A DNA stretch of 64,000 nt from Micromonospora chalcea. Lineage in GTDB: Bacteria > Actinomycetota > Actinomycetes > Mycobacteriales > Micromonosporaceae. The translations under genes were made by a program, and so were the position numbers. The stretch lies in the NCBI RefSeq assembly GCF_002926165.1, contig NZ_MAGP01000002.1, positions 62,001 to 126,000 on the forward strand, in the 5' to 3' direction. Below the pieces are notes generated by a model. The model was not told the DNA's origin, made no database searches, and saw nothing but the letters and a program-made list of their open reading frames with translations. This document shows, piece after piece, positions 17,866 through 26,147 of the stretch; positions within the stretch are counted from its first letter, which is position 1, and every line of letters begins with the position of its first letter.

Positions 17866-18378
17866 TCAGTAGGTCTCGACGTGCACGCTGGTCTCGCTCA
17901 GTGCTTCGACCACGAAGATCCGGGTGCCGACCGGGATCGGCCCGTCGGCGCGGGCGTTGAGCTTCACCGGCTGGCCGGCGAGGCGTACCCGCACCTCGCC
18001 GTAGCCGCCGCTGGGGATCGGCGTTACCACCAGGCCGATCGCGCCGGCCAGGTGGTCGCGGGTGGGGGTGGCGTCGGTGCGCATGTTGCGGGCCGCGCGA
18101 CTGAGCCGGGCCGCCAGCCAGCCGGTGGGCACGGCGGCGAGCGCGCCGCCGGCCACCGCCGCCGCGATCATCCCGGGGGTACGCCCGCCGAGCAGCTCGT
18201 TGACGATCGCGGCGCCGAAGCCGAACGCGCCGGTGAACCCGGCGGCCGCCTCCAGCGACACCGGCCCGTCGACGTCCGGCTGGCCGAGGTGGAGCACTCC
18301 CGAGCCGAGCAGGGCGAGCGTCAGCACGCCCACACCGACCCCGCCGATGATCAGGAAGATGAGCGTCCCGGTGGCCAT
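17866..18378 (-). CDS. NfeD-like membrane protein, flotillin partner
   Basis: A 170-residue protein with three to four hydrophobic segments in the first 110 residues and a C-terminal beta-barrel-like (OB) domain of about 60 residues (AGAIGLVVTPIPSGGYGEVRV ... IPVGTRIFVVEAL, split here). This is the YuaF/short NfeD layout. I chose the ATG of MATGTLIFLIIGG, ten codons after the longest possible start, because the hydrophobic segment begins there. It precedes the flotillin gene, with which it probably forms an operon. Confidence 0.82.
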   Translation of the reverse strand: MATGTLIFLIIGGVGVGVLTLALLGSGVLHLGQPDVDGPVSLEAAAGFTGAFGFGAAIVNELLGGRTPGMIAAAVAGGALAAVPTGWLAARLSRAARNMRTDATPTRDHLAGAIGLVVTPIPSGGYGEVRVRLAGQPVKLNARADGPIPVGTRIFVVEALSETSVHVETY

Positions 18379-18439
18379 GACCTGCACGGTATCGACGCCG
18401 TGCAACATCCACTACGTCCAGCAGAGGTTCAGCGCCGGG

Positions 18440-19540
18440 TCAGCGCGGCGCGATCGTCACCTCGGCGAGGGCGAGGTCCTCCGGCAGCGGCTGACGCACG
18501 AGTTCGCGGCCGGTGGTGTCGGCGAGCACGAAGTCCCGCGACCCGTACGGCAGCCGGTAGAGCAGGCGGTCGTCGCCGACCCAGACGACGTCGGCCACCG
18601 GCAACGGGTTCACCACCCGGCCGGTCGCCGCCTCCACGAGCAGCGGCTCCTTCTGCCCCTGCACCACCACCAGCCGCCCGTCCGGTGACCAGGCCCACGG
18701 CCCGGCCGGGTCGCCCGGCAGCGGCTCGAACCGGGTGGGCCGGCCGCTGTCGGCGGCGAAGAACTGCACGCCGCGCCGGGGGTGCCGGACCGCCTCGGAC
18801 CGGGGGCCGTTCGGGTCGGTCTGCGGGAGCAGCACCTCCCGCCCGTCCCGGCTCCACAGGAAGGGGCAGGAATCGGTACAGGGATAGCGGCCGGTGTCGA
18901 CAGCGTGGGAGCGGACGGTGCCGGCGGCGCTCAGCACGACGAAACCGGGGTGACCGACCCGGTTACTGGTGAACAGCAGGCTGCGGCCGTCCGGCGACCA
19001 GTTCGGCGAGCCCAGCGCGCGGCCCGGCTCGTACCAGCGGGTGGTGCCCCGGACCACGTCGACCAGGCCGACCTGCCGGGGCCGGCCGTCGTCCCAGACC
19101 GCCACCAGCGAGCCGGTGGGCGCGGGCAGGACGGCGTCGTAGCGGTCGTTGCCGTAGTACCGGCCGCGTCCCCGGTCGAGCAGGTACGACGGCCCGGCGG
19201 CGCCCGCCCTCGCCCGCGTGCCGGTGACCACCCAGTCGCCGGGCAGCACCAGCGGCCCGTCCGCCCAGTTCGGTCCGGGCGCCGACCTGATGACGGGCGA
19301 CGGGTCGACGGTGACCGGCGGCGCGGTCGGCGGCGGGGCGGGACGCGGCCGGAGCAGGACGAACGGCAGCGCCACCGCGAGCACGGCGACGAGCGCGGCA
19401 GCGGCGGTGCCCACCCGCCGTCGGCGGCGCAGCCTGCGGCCCCGGCCGAGCGCGCGCCACGCCAGGTCCGGCGCGGGCGCGGCGCCGTCGGCGAGATCGT
19501 GTACGGCTGTCCGCAGCGTCTCGTCCAGCGACGTGCTCAT
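18440..19540 (-). CDS. Membrane-anchored TolB/WD40-like beta-propeller protein, probable anti-sigma partner
   Basis: A 366-residue protein. A short cytoplasmic part (MSTSLDETLRTAVHDLADGAAPAPDLAWRALGRGRR, described in two pieces) is followed by an Arg-rich stretch, one membrane helix (VGTAAAALVAVLAVALPFVLL) near residue 50 and an extracellular domain with repeated SPDGR-type blades (NWSPDGRSLLFTSN, WSRDGREVLLP, WSPDGRLVVVQ). The start codon overlaps the stop of the preceding sigma gene by 4 bases. Such proteins next to SigE-family ECF factors are common in actinobacteria and are thought to modulate the sigma factor, but this is inferred from position. Confidence 0.75.
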   Translation of the reverse strand: MSTSLDETLRTAVHDLADGAAPAPDLAWRALGRGRRLRRRRRVGTAAAALVAVLAVALPFVLLRPRPAPPPTAPPVTVDPSPVIRSAPGPNWADGPLVLPGDWVVTGTRARAGAAGPSYLLDRGRGRYYGNDRYDAVLPAPTGSLVAVWDDGRPRQVGLVDVVRGTTRWYEPGRALGSPNWSPDGRSLLFTSNRVGHPGFVVLSAAGTVRSHAVDTGRYPCTDSCPFLWSRDGREVLLPQTDPNGPRSEAVRHPRRGVQFFAADSGRPTRFEPLPGDPAGPWAWSPDGRLVVVQGQKEPLLVEAATGRVVNPLPVADVVWVGDDRLLYRLPYGSRDFVLADTTGRELVRQPLPEDLALAEVTIAPR

Positions 19541-20061
19541 CGGGTCACCTCCGTCCGGTTCGTCAGCCCGTCCAGCCCCGGCACCAGCTTCCGGAGACGG
19601 GCCAGCGCCTTGGTGCTCTGGCTGGCCACGGTGCCGGGGCGGCAGCCGAGCAGCGCGGCTGTCTGCTCGACGCTCAGGTCCTCCAGGTAGCGCAGGGTGA
19701 GCACCGCGCGCTGACGCGGCGGCAGTGTCCGCAGCGCGTCCCGCACCAGCAGCCGCAGGTCGCTGTCGTCGCCGGCGGCCGGTCGCTCCGGCAGTTCGGC
19801 CACCGGCACCTCCGCGCGCCGCGCCCGCCGCCGCCAGCCGGAGACCTGGTCGTGGTAGAGGATCCGTTTCACGTACGGCTCCGCGTCGCCGTGGATCCGG
19901 GGCCACCGGACGTACGCCTTGGCCAGCGCGTTCTGCAGCAGATCCTCCGCCGCGTGCTGGCTGCCGGCCAGCGCGTAGGCGACCCGCAGCAGGGCCGCTC
20001 CCCGCTCGTTGACGAACGCGGTGAACTCCCCGTCGACCTCTGCCACCGTCCACCTCCGCAT
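19537..20061 (-). CDS. SigE-family ECF RNA polymerase sigma factor
   Basis: A 174-residue ECF factor of the actinobacterial SigE group (ECF41/56-like size class without extra domain). Region 2: FVNERGAALLRVAYALAGSQHAAEDLLQNALAKAYVRW in residues 12-50; region 4: LPPRQRAVLTLRYLEDLSVEQTAALLGCRPGTVASQSTKALARLR. I chose the ATG of MRRWTVAEVDGEF; the frame is open for 26 further codons upstream but those would overlap the divergent ogt promoter. It overlaps the TolB-like gene by 4 bases. Confidence 0.87.
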   Translation of the reverse strand: MRRWTVAEVDGEFTAFVNERGAALLRVAYALAGSQHAAEDLLQNALAKAYVRWPRIHGDAEPYVKRILYHDQVSGWRRRARRAEVPVAELPERPAAGDDSDLRLLVRDALRTLPPRQRAVLTLRYLEDLSVEQTAALLGCRPGTVASQSTKALARLRKLVPGLDGLTNRTEVTR

Positions 20062-20114
20062 CTCCAGACGCCCGGGGCGGGGAAATCTTTGCCCGTCGCG
20101 CGACAATGGGTGGC

Positions 20115-20594
20115 ATGCGCTGGACAGTGCTCGACTCACCGATCGGGGAGTTCTCCGTCGGCACCGACGACGACGCGGTGCGCGGCGCGCACTTCGGCCG
20201 GGTGGACGGGGCGGCCGACGAGCCCGGCGACGCGGTGGCGCGGTTGGCGGTGACGGAGCTGCGGGCGTACTTCGCCGGTGAGCTGACCGAGTTCACGGTG
20301 CCGGTGTCGGCCCCGCGCGGCTCGGAGTTCGAACGCGCGGTCTGGCGGGAGATGACAGGCATCCCGTACGGGGAGACGAAGACCTACGGCGAGGTGGCGA
20401 AGGCGGTCGGCGACCCGGGCGGCGCGCGGGCGGTCGGGGTGGCCTGCAACCGCAATCCGGTGCCGGTGATCGTGCCCTGTCACCGGATCGTCGGCGCGGG
20501 CGGCAAGCTGGTCGGCTTCGGCGGCGGGCTGCCGCGCAAGGTGACGCTGCTGGAGCTGGAGGCGGCCGTGGCGCTGCGGCGCGCCTGGTCCTGA
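20115..20594 (+). CDS. ogt: Methylated-DNA--protein-cysteine methyltransferase
   Basis: A 159-residue suicide repair protein that takes the methyl group from O6-methylguanine onto its own cysteine. The active-site motif PCHRIV is preceded by VPVIV, and the helix-turn-helix segment GETKTYGEVAKAVG with the arginine-finger region GGARAVGVACNRNP is intact. An ATG three codons earlier is also possible; the downstream ATG (MRWTVLDSPIG) fits family alignments better. No ribosome binding site distinguishes them. Confidence 0.93.
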   Translation: MRWTVLDSPIGEFSVGTDDDAVRGAHFGRVDGAADEPGDAVARLAVTELRAYFAGELTEFTVPVSAPRGSEFERAVWREMTGIPYGETKTYGEVAKAVGDPGGARAVGVACNRNPVPVIVPCHRIVGAGGKLVGFGGGLPRKVTLLELEAAVALRRAWS

Positions 20595-20601
20595 CGTACC
20601 C

Positions 20602-20645
20602 GAAGAAGGAAGGCCGGGTCCGCGCGGACCCGGCCTTCCTTCTTC
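20602..20645. terminator. Bidirectional terminator between ogt and ino1
   Basis: A perfect 21-bp inverted repeat (20602-20622 and 20625-20645) that starts 8 bases after the ogt stop and ends 15 bases after the ino1 stop. Its ends are GAAGAAGGAA/TTCCTTCTTC, so transcripts from either side end in a T-containing tract. This is the most symmetrical terminator in the window. Confidence 0.85.
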
Positions 20646-20659
20646 AGCGTTTCAGCGCG

Positions 20660-21739
20660 TCAGCGCTCGATCTCGCCGGCGATGAACGCCTCGACGGCGG
20701 CGTGCGCGTCGTGGTCGGCGTACTGCTCCGGCGGGGACTTCATGAAGTACGAGGAGGCGGAGAGGATCGGGCCACCGATCTTCCGGTCCAGCGCGATCTT
20801 CGCGGCCCGGACGGCGTCGATGATGACACCGGCCGAGTTCGGCGAGTCCCACACCTCGAGCTTCAGCTCCGCGTTGAGCGGGGTGTCGCCGAAGGAACGG
20901 CCCTCCAGGCGGATGTACGCCCACTTGCGGTCGTCCAGCCACGGCACGTGGTCGGACGGGCCGATGTGCACGTCGCTCTTCTGCATCTCGTGCGGGATCT
21001 GGGAGGTCACCGACTGGGTCTTCGAGATCTTCTTCGAGACCAGGCGGTTGCGCTCCAGCATGTTCATGAAGTCCATGTTGCCGCCGAAGTTGAGCTGGTA
21101 CGTGCGCAGCAGCTCGACCCCGCGGTCCTCGAAGAGCTTCGCCAGGGCGCGGTGCACGATCGTGGCGCCGACCTGGCTCTTGATGTCGTCGCCGACGATC
21201 GGCAGGCCGGCGTCGGTGAACTTCTTCGCCCACTCCGGGTCGGAGGCGATGAAGACCGGCAGGGCGTTCACGAACGCGCAGCCGGCGTCGATCGCGGCCT
21301 GGGCGTAGAACTTGTCGGCCTCCTCGGAGCCCACCGGGAGGTAGGAGACGACCACGTCGACCTGCGCGTCGCGCAGCGCCTGCGCCACGTCGACCGGCTT
21401 GGCGTCCGACTCCTCGACGATCTCGCGGTAGTACTGGCCGAGACCGTCGAAGGTCGGGCCGCGCTGCACGGTGACGCCGGTCGGCGGCACGTCGCACAGC
21501 TTGATCGTGTTGTTCTCGCTGGCGACGATCGCCTCCGCGAGGTCCATGCCCACCTTCTTGGCGTCCACGTCGAACGCCGCGACGAACTTCACGTCGGATA
21601 CGTGGTAGTCGCCGAAGGTGACGTGCATGAGACCCGGGACGCGGTCGTTCGGGTCGGCGTTCCGGTAGTACTCCACGCCCTGGACCAGGGACGAGGCGCA
21701 GTTACCCACACCGACGATGGCGACGCGGACGGAGCCCAT
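20660..21739 (-). CDS. ino1: Inositol-3-phosphate synthase
   Basis: A 359-residue NAD-dependent enzyme that converts glucose 6-phosphate to myo-inositol 1-phosphate, needed for mycothiol and phosphatidylinositol in actinobacteria. Recognised from [63 protein letters not shown], the [14 protein letters not shown] motif and [11 protein letters not shown]. The ATG of [10 protein letters not shown] has AAGGAGG at ideal spacing. It lies 23 bases after the padR-like gene, as in mycobacteria, so both are likely one transcript under PadR control. Confidence 0.96.
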   Translation of the reverse strand: MGSVRVAIVGVGNCASSLVQGVEYYRNADPNDRVPGLMHVTFGDYHVSDVKFVAAFDVDAKKVGMDLAEAIVASENNTIKLCDVPPTGVTVQRGPTFDGLGQYYREIVEESDAKPVDVAQALRDAQVDVVVSYLPVGSEEADKFYAQAAIDAGCAFVNALPVFIASDPEWAKKFTDAGLPIVGDDIKSQVGATIVHRALAKLFEDRGVELLRTYQLNFGGNMDFMNMLERNRLVSKKISKTQSVTSQIPHEMQKSDVHIGPSDHVPWLDDRKWAYIRLEGRSFGDTPLNAELKLEVWDSPNSAGVIIDAVRAAKIALDRKIGGPILSASSYFMKSPPEQYADHDAHAAVEAFIAGEIER

Positions 21740-21762
21740 AGCGTCTGCCTCCTTCTTCTTCA

Positions 21763-22401
21763 TCACGGCCGCTCTGTCCTGGACGTTCCAGGCGTGGGCG
21801 GGCTGTCGTTGTCTCGTCGGCCGTCGGCCGTCCCGGTTCGCGGGTCGGCCGGGGCCCGGCCGGAGCGCTCGTTGGCGATGAGCTCCTCCAGCCAGCGGAC
21901 TTCGCGCTCACAGGCGTCGAGCCCGTGGCGTTGCAGTTCCAGGGTGTACGCGTCGAGTCGCTCGGCTGCCCGGCCGAGCACGTCGCGAAGACCTTCGCGA
22001 CGTTCCTCGATCTTGCGACGACGACCTTCCAGGATCCGGAGCCGGGTGGCCTGGTCGGTCCGGGCGAAGAACGCGAAGTGCACCCCGAAGCCCGTGTCGT
22101 CGTACGTCTCGGGTCCAGCCTGCGCTATCAGCTGGGCGAAGCGTTCCTTGCCCTCCGCGGTAATGGTGTAGACCACCCGACCACGTCGGCTGGTCAGCGC
22201 GGGAACCTCCTCGGCGGTCGCGGGTGTCTCAGCGGCTTCGGTGATCCATCCCGCCGCCTGCAGCCGGCGCAGGGTCGGGTAGAGCGAGCCGTAGCTGATC
22301 GCCGCCCGGATGGCGCCGAGCTTGGCGGTCAGCTCCTTGCGCAGTTCGTAGCCGTGCATCGGCGCCTCCTGCAGGAGGCCGAGGATGGCGAGCTCGAGCA
22401 C
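21763..22401 (-). CDS. PadR-family transcriptional regulator
   Basis: A 212-residue regulator. The winged helix occupies residues 1-90: [60 protein letters not shown] helical dimerisation part follows ([32 protein letters not shown]) and the last 35 residues are disordered. I chose the GTG that gives VLELAILG, 12 bases upstream being no family sequence. A perfect ATGT...ACAT dyad lies 42 bases upstream of this start, which suggests autorepression together with ino1. Inducing signal unknown. Confidence 0.9.
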   Translation of the reverse strand: MLELAILGLLQEAPMHGYELRKELTAKLGAIRAAISYGSLYPTLRRLQAAGWITEAAETPATAEEVPALTSRRGRVVYTITAEGKERFAQLIAQAGPETYDDTGFGVHFAFFARTDQATRLRILEGRRRKIEERREGLRDVLGRAAERLDAYTLELQRHGLDACEREVRWLEELIANERSGRAPADPRTGTADGRRDNDSPPTPGTSRTERP

Positions 22402-22442
22402 GGGCCATCCCTTCTTTCCCCCTGCGCGGAGCACTAACCACC

Positions 22443-22467
22443 GCGATGTATCGGACCGATACATCGC
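22443..22467. promoter_or_regulatory. PadR-type operator, 25-bp perfect palindrome
   Basis: Two 12-base arms GCGATGTATCGG and its complement around a single central A. The inner ATGT (22446) and ACAT (22461) match the classical PadR half-site arrangement. A further half-site GATGTA stands at 22483. It lies between the padR-like gene and the divergent DUF5318 gene, so it may control both. Confidence 0.75.
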
Positions 22468-22575
22468 ACGTTAGCGGACGCCGATGTACGGGGCAAACCC
22501 TGTCTTACGCGACGCGATCATCACGCATCGTGACCATGGTCGCCTGGGTTCGTCGGAGCGCGTACCCTTTGCCGC

Positions 22576-23022
22576 ATGCGTACGCAGCGCCAGGTCGTCG
22601 ACTACTCGCTCCAGAAGCGGGCGGTGCTGCGTGAACTGCTCGCCGGGCGGATCGGCACGTACGACGTCTGCGACGCCTCGCCGTACCTGAAGAACGCTGC
22701 GCGCTTCCACGGCGAGCCGACCGATCACCGCTGCCCGATCTGCCGCAGCGAGAACCTGATCCACGTCCACTACATTTACGGTGACGAACTCAAGCAGTCG
22801 GCCGGCCAGGCGCGTACCCGGGCCGAGTTGCCCGTCCTGGCCATGACGCTGCGTGAGTTCCAGGTGTTCGTGGTGGAGGTCTGCCCCGGCTGCGACTGGA
22901 ACCATCTCGTCGAGCAGTTCCTGCTCGGCCGGGACGGTCTCGCGGGCGAGGCGGAGGGCGCGGAGGATTCCGTCGCGGCCAACGGCTCCACCCCTCGGCG
23001 AAGGCGAGAGGCGCAACGGTGA
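22576..23022 (+). CDS. DUF5318-type zinc-ribbon protein
   Basis: A 148-residue soluble protein, conserved upstream of the class A PBP gene in actinobacteria (as in the mycobacterial Rv0049-ponA order, from memory). A CPIC...CPGC pair (around residues 54-57 and 96-99) would make a zinc site around the segment LIHVHYIYGDELKQSAG. The C-terminal 25 residues are charged. Function unknown. It diverges from padR-ino1 and is followed, 195 bases on, by the PBP gene. Confidence 0.82.
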   Translation: MRTQRQVVDYSLQKRAVLRELLAGRIGTYDVCDASPYLKNAARFHGEPTDHRCPICRSENLIHVHYIYGDELKQSAGQARTRAELPVLAMTLREFQVFVVEVCPGCDWNHLVEQFLLGRDGLAGEAEGAEDSVAANGSTPRRRREAQR

Positions 23023-23216
23023 ACGTGGCTGTCCCGATCTCTGCCGGCCCATTCCCCGGGTGGCGGAATCGACAGCCCTTAGACGTAATTAGTCCGAATA
23101 GATCGGATTTGACGGGCAACCGCGGGCACGGCCGGCGGGTAACGTCCCGTGTTCCAGCTCACGGCAACCCGGTGGCGGCGCCCCCGCGCCCCACCGCGAC
23201 CGGCAGGGTGTGAGGA

Positions 23217-26024
23217 ATGAACTACGGCGATCCCAGTTCTTCGCGTGGGCGGGCCCAGATCCCGGGCCCGAACGGCGACCCCGGTTCCGAGTGGAACCAG
23301 GGCGGGAACGGTTGGTCCGGCTCCCCGGACGGCGGCGCCTCGGCGCGCGCCTCCGCGACACCGTACGGCTCGGGCGGCCGGGCCTCGGTCGGTGGCGCCG
23401 CTCCGGCGCCGCGCCCGGCATCGGGCTCGGCCTCGGTGGGCCGGGCCGGCGCGGGCGGCCGCGCCTCGGTGCCCGTCTCGCCGGCACCCGGCGCCTCCGG
23501 GCGCGCGGGCGCCGGACGGGCGTCGGTTCCGGTCTCCCCGGCCGCTCCGGCCGGACGTGCCGCGGTCGGCGCGGCGAGCGTGGGGGCGGCGAGCGTGGGC
23601 GGGCGCGCGAGTGTCGGCGCCCGGGCGAGCGTCGGCGCGGCGGCGGTGGGCGGCCGCGCCCGGGTGCCCGGCTCCGCCGGTGGCGGTCCCGGCGGTCCCG
23701 GCGGCCCGACCGGCCCCGGCCGGGGCGGTCGCGGCGAGGACCCGGCGCGCGCGAAGAAGCGCCGCCGGATCAACATGCTGATCGCCGGCTTCGCCGTGTT
23801 CATCATGCTCGCCGGCATCGGCGTGGTGAGCTTTACCTGGTACTCCACCAAGGTGGTGCTCCCCCAGGACACCATCCCGCCGCTGTCCACCACCATCTAC
23901 GACTCGACCGGCAAGACCGCCATCGCCCGGATCGGCGACCAGAACCGCCAGCTGGTCACCATCGACCAGATCCCGGAGCACGTCCAGCACGCGGTCGCTG
24001 CGGCGGAGGACCGGAACTTCTACGAGCACTCCGGTGTGGACTACAAGGGCATCGCCCGCGCCGCGTGGAACAACCTCACCGGCGGCGACAAGCAGGGCGC
24101 CTCGACCATCACCCAGCAGTACGCGCGCAACGCGTTCGACCACCTGGACCAGGACACGTACGGCCGCAAGGTGAAGGAGGCGATCCTCGCCTCCAAGCTG
24201 AACGACAAGTACGACAAGCGCGTGATCATGCAGCACTACCTGAACGTCATCTACTTCGGTCGCGGCGCGTACGGCATCCAGGCCGCGTCGCAGACGTACT
24301 TCAAGAAGAACGTCAAGGACCTGACCGTGGCCGAGGCCGCGGTGCTGGCGGCACTGATTAAGCAGCCGGAGCCCAGCGCCACGCACAAGGGCTACGACCC
24401 GGCCATCAACCAGCCGGCCGCAGTCGACCGGTGGAACTACGTGATCAACGGCATGATCACGGAGAAGTGGCTGGACGCGCCGAACACGCCGCAGCACCCT
24501 ACCGAGTACCCGAAGAACATCCAGAAGCCGTCGAAGAACAGCGGCGGGGGCTTCGGCATCGACACCCCGTACGGCAACATCGTCAACTACGTCTCGCAGG
24601 AACTGCGCGAGATGAAGCTCTGCACCGACAACGAGGCCGAGGCGACCGAGAAGAAGCCGCTGTGCTCCAAGGCGCTGAGCCGGGGTGGTTACAAGATCAC
24701 CACCACCATCAACAAGAAGATGCAGGAGGCGGCGCTCGACGCGGCCCAGCGGGCCAAGAAGGGCTCCGAGCTCGCCGGCCAGCCGTCGAACCTGATGGCC
24801 GCCGTGGTGGCCATCGATCCGAAGACCGGCCGGGTGCTCGCCTACTACGGCGGCGACAACGGCACCGGCACCGACTACGCCGGAAAGAACGTCGACAACG
24901 GCGTCGTGAGCGGTGGCCACTCACCGGGTTCGAGCTTCAAGATCTACACGCTCGCGGCGGCGCTGAAGGAAGGCATCTCGCTCAAGTCCCGGTGGAAGGG
25001 GTCGGCGTTCACGCCGAAGGGCACCAAGTTCAAGGTCAGCAACGCCGGCGCGGACAAGGTCTCCTGCGGTGACTCCTGCACGCTCGAACTGTCGACGCTG
25101 AAGTCGCTGAACGTGCCGTTCTACTACATCACGGAGCAGATCGGCCCGGACAAGGTGCTCGACATGGCCAAGCAGGCCGGCGTCACCACGATGTGGCAGA
25201 CCGACACCAACCCGGCCAAGGCGCACGATCTGACCAAGGCCGACCCGAAGGACCTGGCACCGTCGCCGTTCTTCCACGTCCTCGGTTACGGCCAGTACCC
25301 GATCACGGTGCTCGACCACGCAAACGGTGTCGCCACGTTCGCGAACCAGGGCATGTACCACAAGGCGCACTTCATCCGGAAGGTGGAGAAGCAGAACCCG
25401 GACACCGGTAAGTGGGACGTGGTCGGCGGGGAGAAGCTCAAGGGGCAGCAGCGGATCGACAAGGACATCGTCGCCGACGTCACCTCCGTGCTGAAGCAGT
25501 ATCCGGCCCAGATCAACAAGCGGCTCGACGACGGCCGTCAGGTCGCCGAGAAGACCGGCACCTGGGAACTCGGCGACAAGACCACCCGCAACGGCGACGC
25601 CTGGATGATCGGCTACACGCCACAACTCGCCACCGCGGTCTGGGTCGGCAACGTCAAGGACCGCAAGGCGATCCAGTACAAGGACGGCCGGGACATCAGC
25701 GGCGCCCGGATGCCCGGTGACATCTTCAAGCGCTTCATGGACGACGCGCTCAAGGGCAAGGACAAGGAAGAGTTCCCGCCCGCGGCGAACGTCGGCAAGG
25801 ACGACGCCGGCAACGGCGAGGCCCCGCCGCCGCCGGCGAACGAGCCGGGCCAGCCGGGCGGACCGGGCTGCGACCCACTGGGCCTGTTCTGCCCCGGCGG
25901 CACGCCCGGCGGCGGCGACCAGGGCGGCAACCCCGGCGGGGGCGGGCTACCCGGCGGCGGCGGACGCCCCGGCGGTGGTGGTGGCGGGCTGCTACCGAGC
26001 ACGCCACCGACACGCCAGAACTGA
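23217..26024 (+). CDS. Bifunctional class A penicillin-binding protein (transglycosylase/transpeptidase)
   Basis: A 935-residue PonA1-type protein that polymerises lipid II glycan strands and cross-links peptides outside the membrane. Residues 1-180 are a cytoplasmic low-complexity tail with repeats such as GAASVGAASVGGRASVGARAS; one membrane helix follows near residue 190. The GT51 domain has AAEDRNFYEHSGVD around residue 262 and GASTITQQYARN. The transpeptidase has SSFK around residue 570 (HSPGSSFKIY), SLN further on and KTGTW around 777. A Gly/Pro-rich tail ends the protein. Synteny with mycobacterial ponA1 is good. A hairpin terminator follows. Confidence 0.95.
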   Translation: MNYGDPSSSRGRAQIPGPNGDPGSEWNQGGNGWSGSPDGGASARASATPYGSGGRASVGGAAPAPRPASGSASVGRAGAGGRASVPVSPAPGASGRAGAGRASVPVSPAAPAGRAAVGAASVGAASVGGRASVGARASVGAAAVGGRARVPGSAGGGPGGPGGPTGPGRGGRGEDPARAKKRRRINMLIAGFAVFIMLAGIGVVSFTWYSTKVVLPQDTIPPLSTTIYDSTGKTAIARIGDQNRQLVTIDQIPEHVQHAVAAAEDRNFYEHSGVDYKGIARAAWNNLTGGDKQGASTITQQYARNAFDHLDQDTYGRKVKEAILASKLNDKYDKRVIMQHYLNVIYFGRGAYGIQAASQTYFKKNVKDLTVAEAAVLAALIKQPEPSATHKGYDPAINQPAAVDRWNYVINGMITEKWLDAPNTPQHPTEYPKNIQKPSKNSGGGFGIDTPYGNIVNYVSQELREMKLCTDNEAEATEKKPLCSKALSRGGYKITTTINKKMQEAALDAAQRAKKGSELAGQPSNLMAAVVAIDPKTGRVLAYYGGDNGTGTDYAGKNVDNGVVSGGHSPGSSFKIYTLAAALKEGISLKSRWKGSAFTPKGTKFKVSNAGADKVSCGDSCTLELSTLKSLNVPFYYITEQIGPDKVLDMAKQAGVTTMWQTDTNPAKAHDLTKADPKDLAPSPFFHVLGYGQYPITVLDHANGVATFANQGMYHKAHFIRKVEKQNPDTGKWDVVGGEKLKGQQRIDKDIVADVTSVLKQYPAQINKRLDDGRQVAEKTGTWELGDKTTRNGDAWMIGYTPQLATAVWVGNVKDRKAIQYKDGRDISGARMPGDIFKRFMDDALKGKDKEEFPPAANVGKDDAGNGEAPPPPANEPGQPGGPGCDPLGLFCPGGTPGGGDQGGNPGGGGLPGGGGRPGGGGGGLLPSTPPTRQN

Positions 26025-26039
26025 CGCGCACGACCTGAC

Positions 26040-26074
26040 GGCGGCGGCCGGACCCGAGCGGTCCGGCCGCCGCC
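26040..26074 (+). terminator. Hairpin terminator after the PBP gene
   Basis: A perfect 15-bp stem (26040-26054 with 26060-26074) and a 5-base loop begin 16 bases after the PBP stop codon. Confidence 0.75.
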
Positions 26075-26147
26075 GGCGTTTCGCGTACCGGAATTTCTCC
26101 GCGCGCGACGGGACGGCGACCCCCTGTGTACGGCAGGATGCCTCTCC

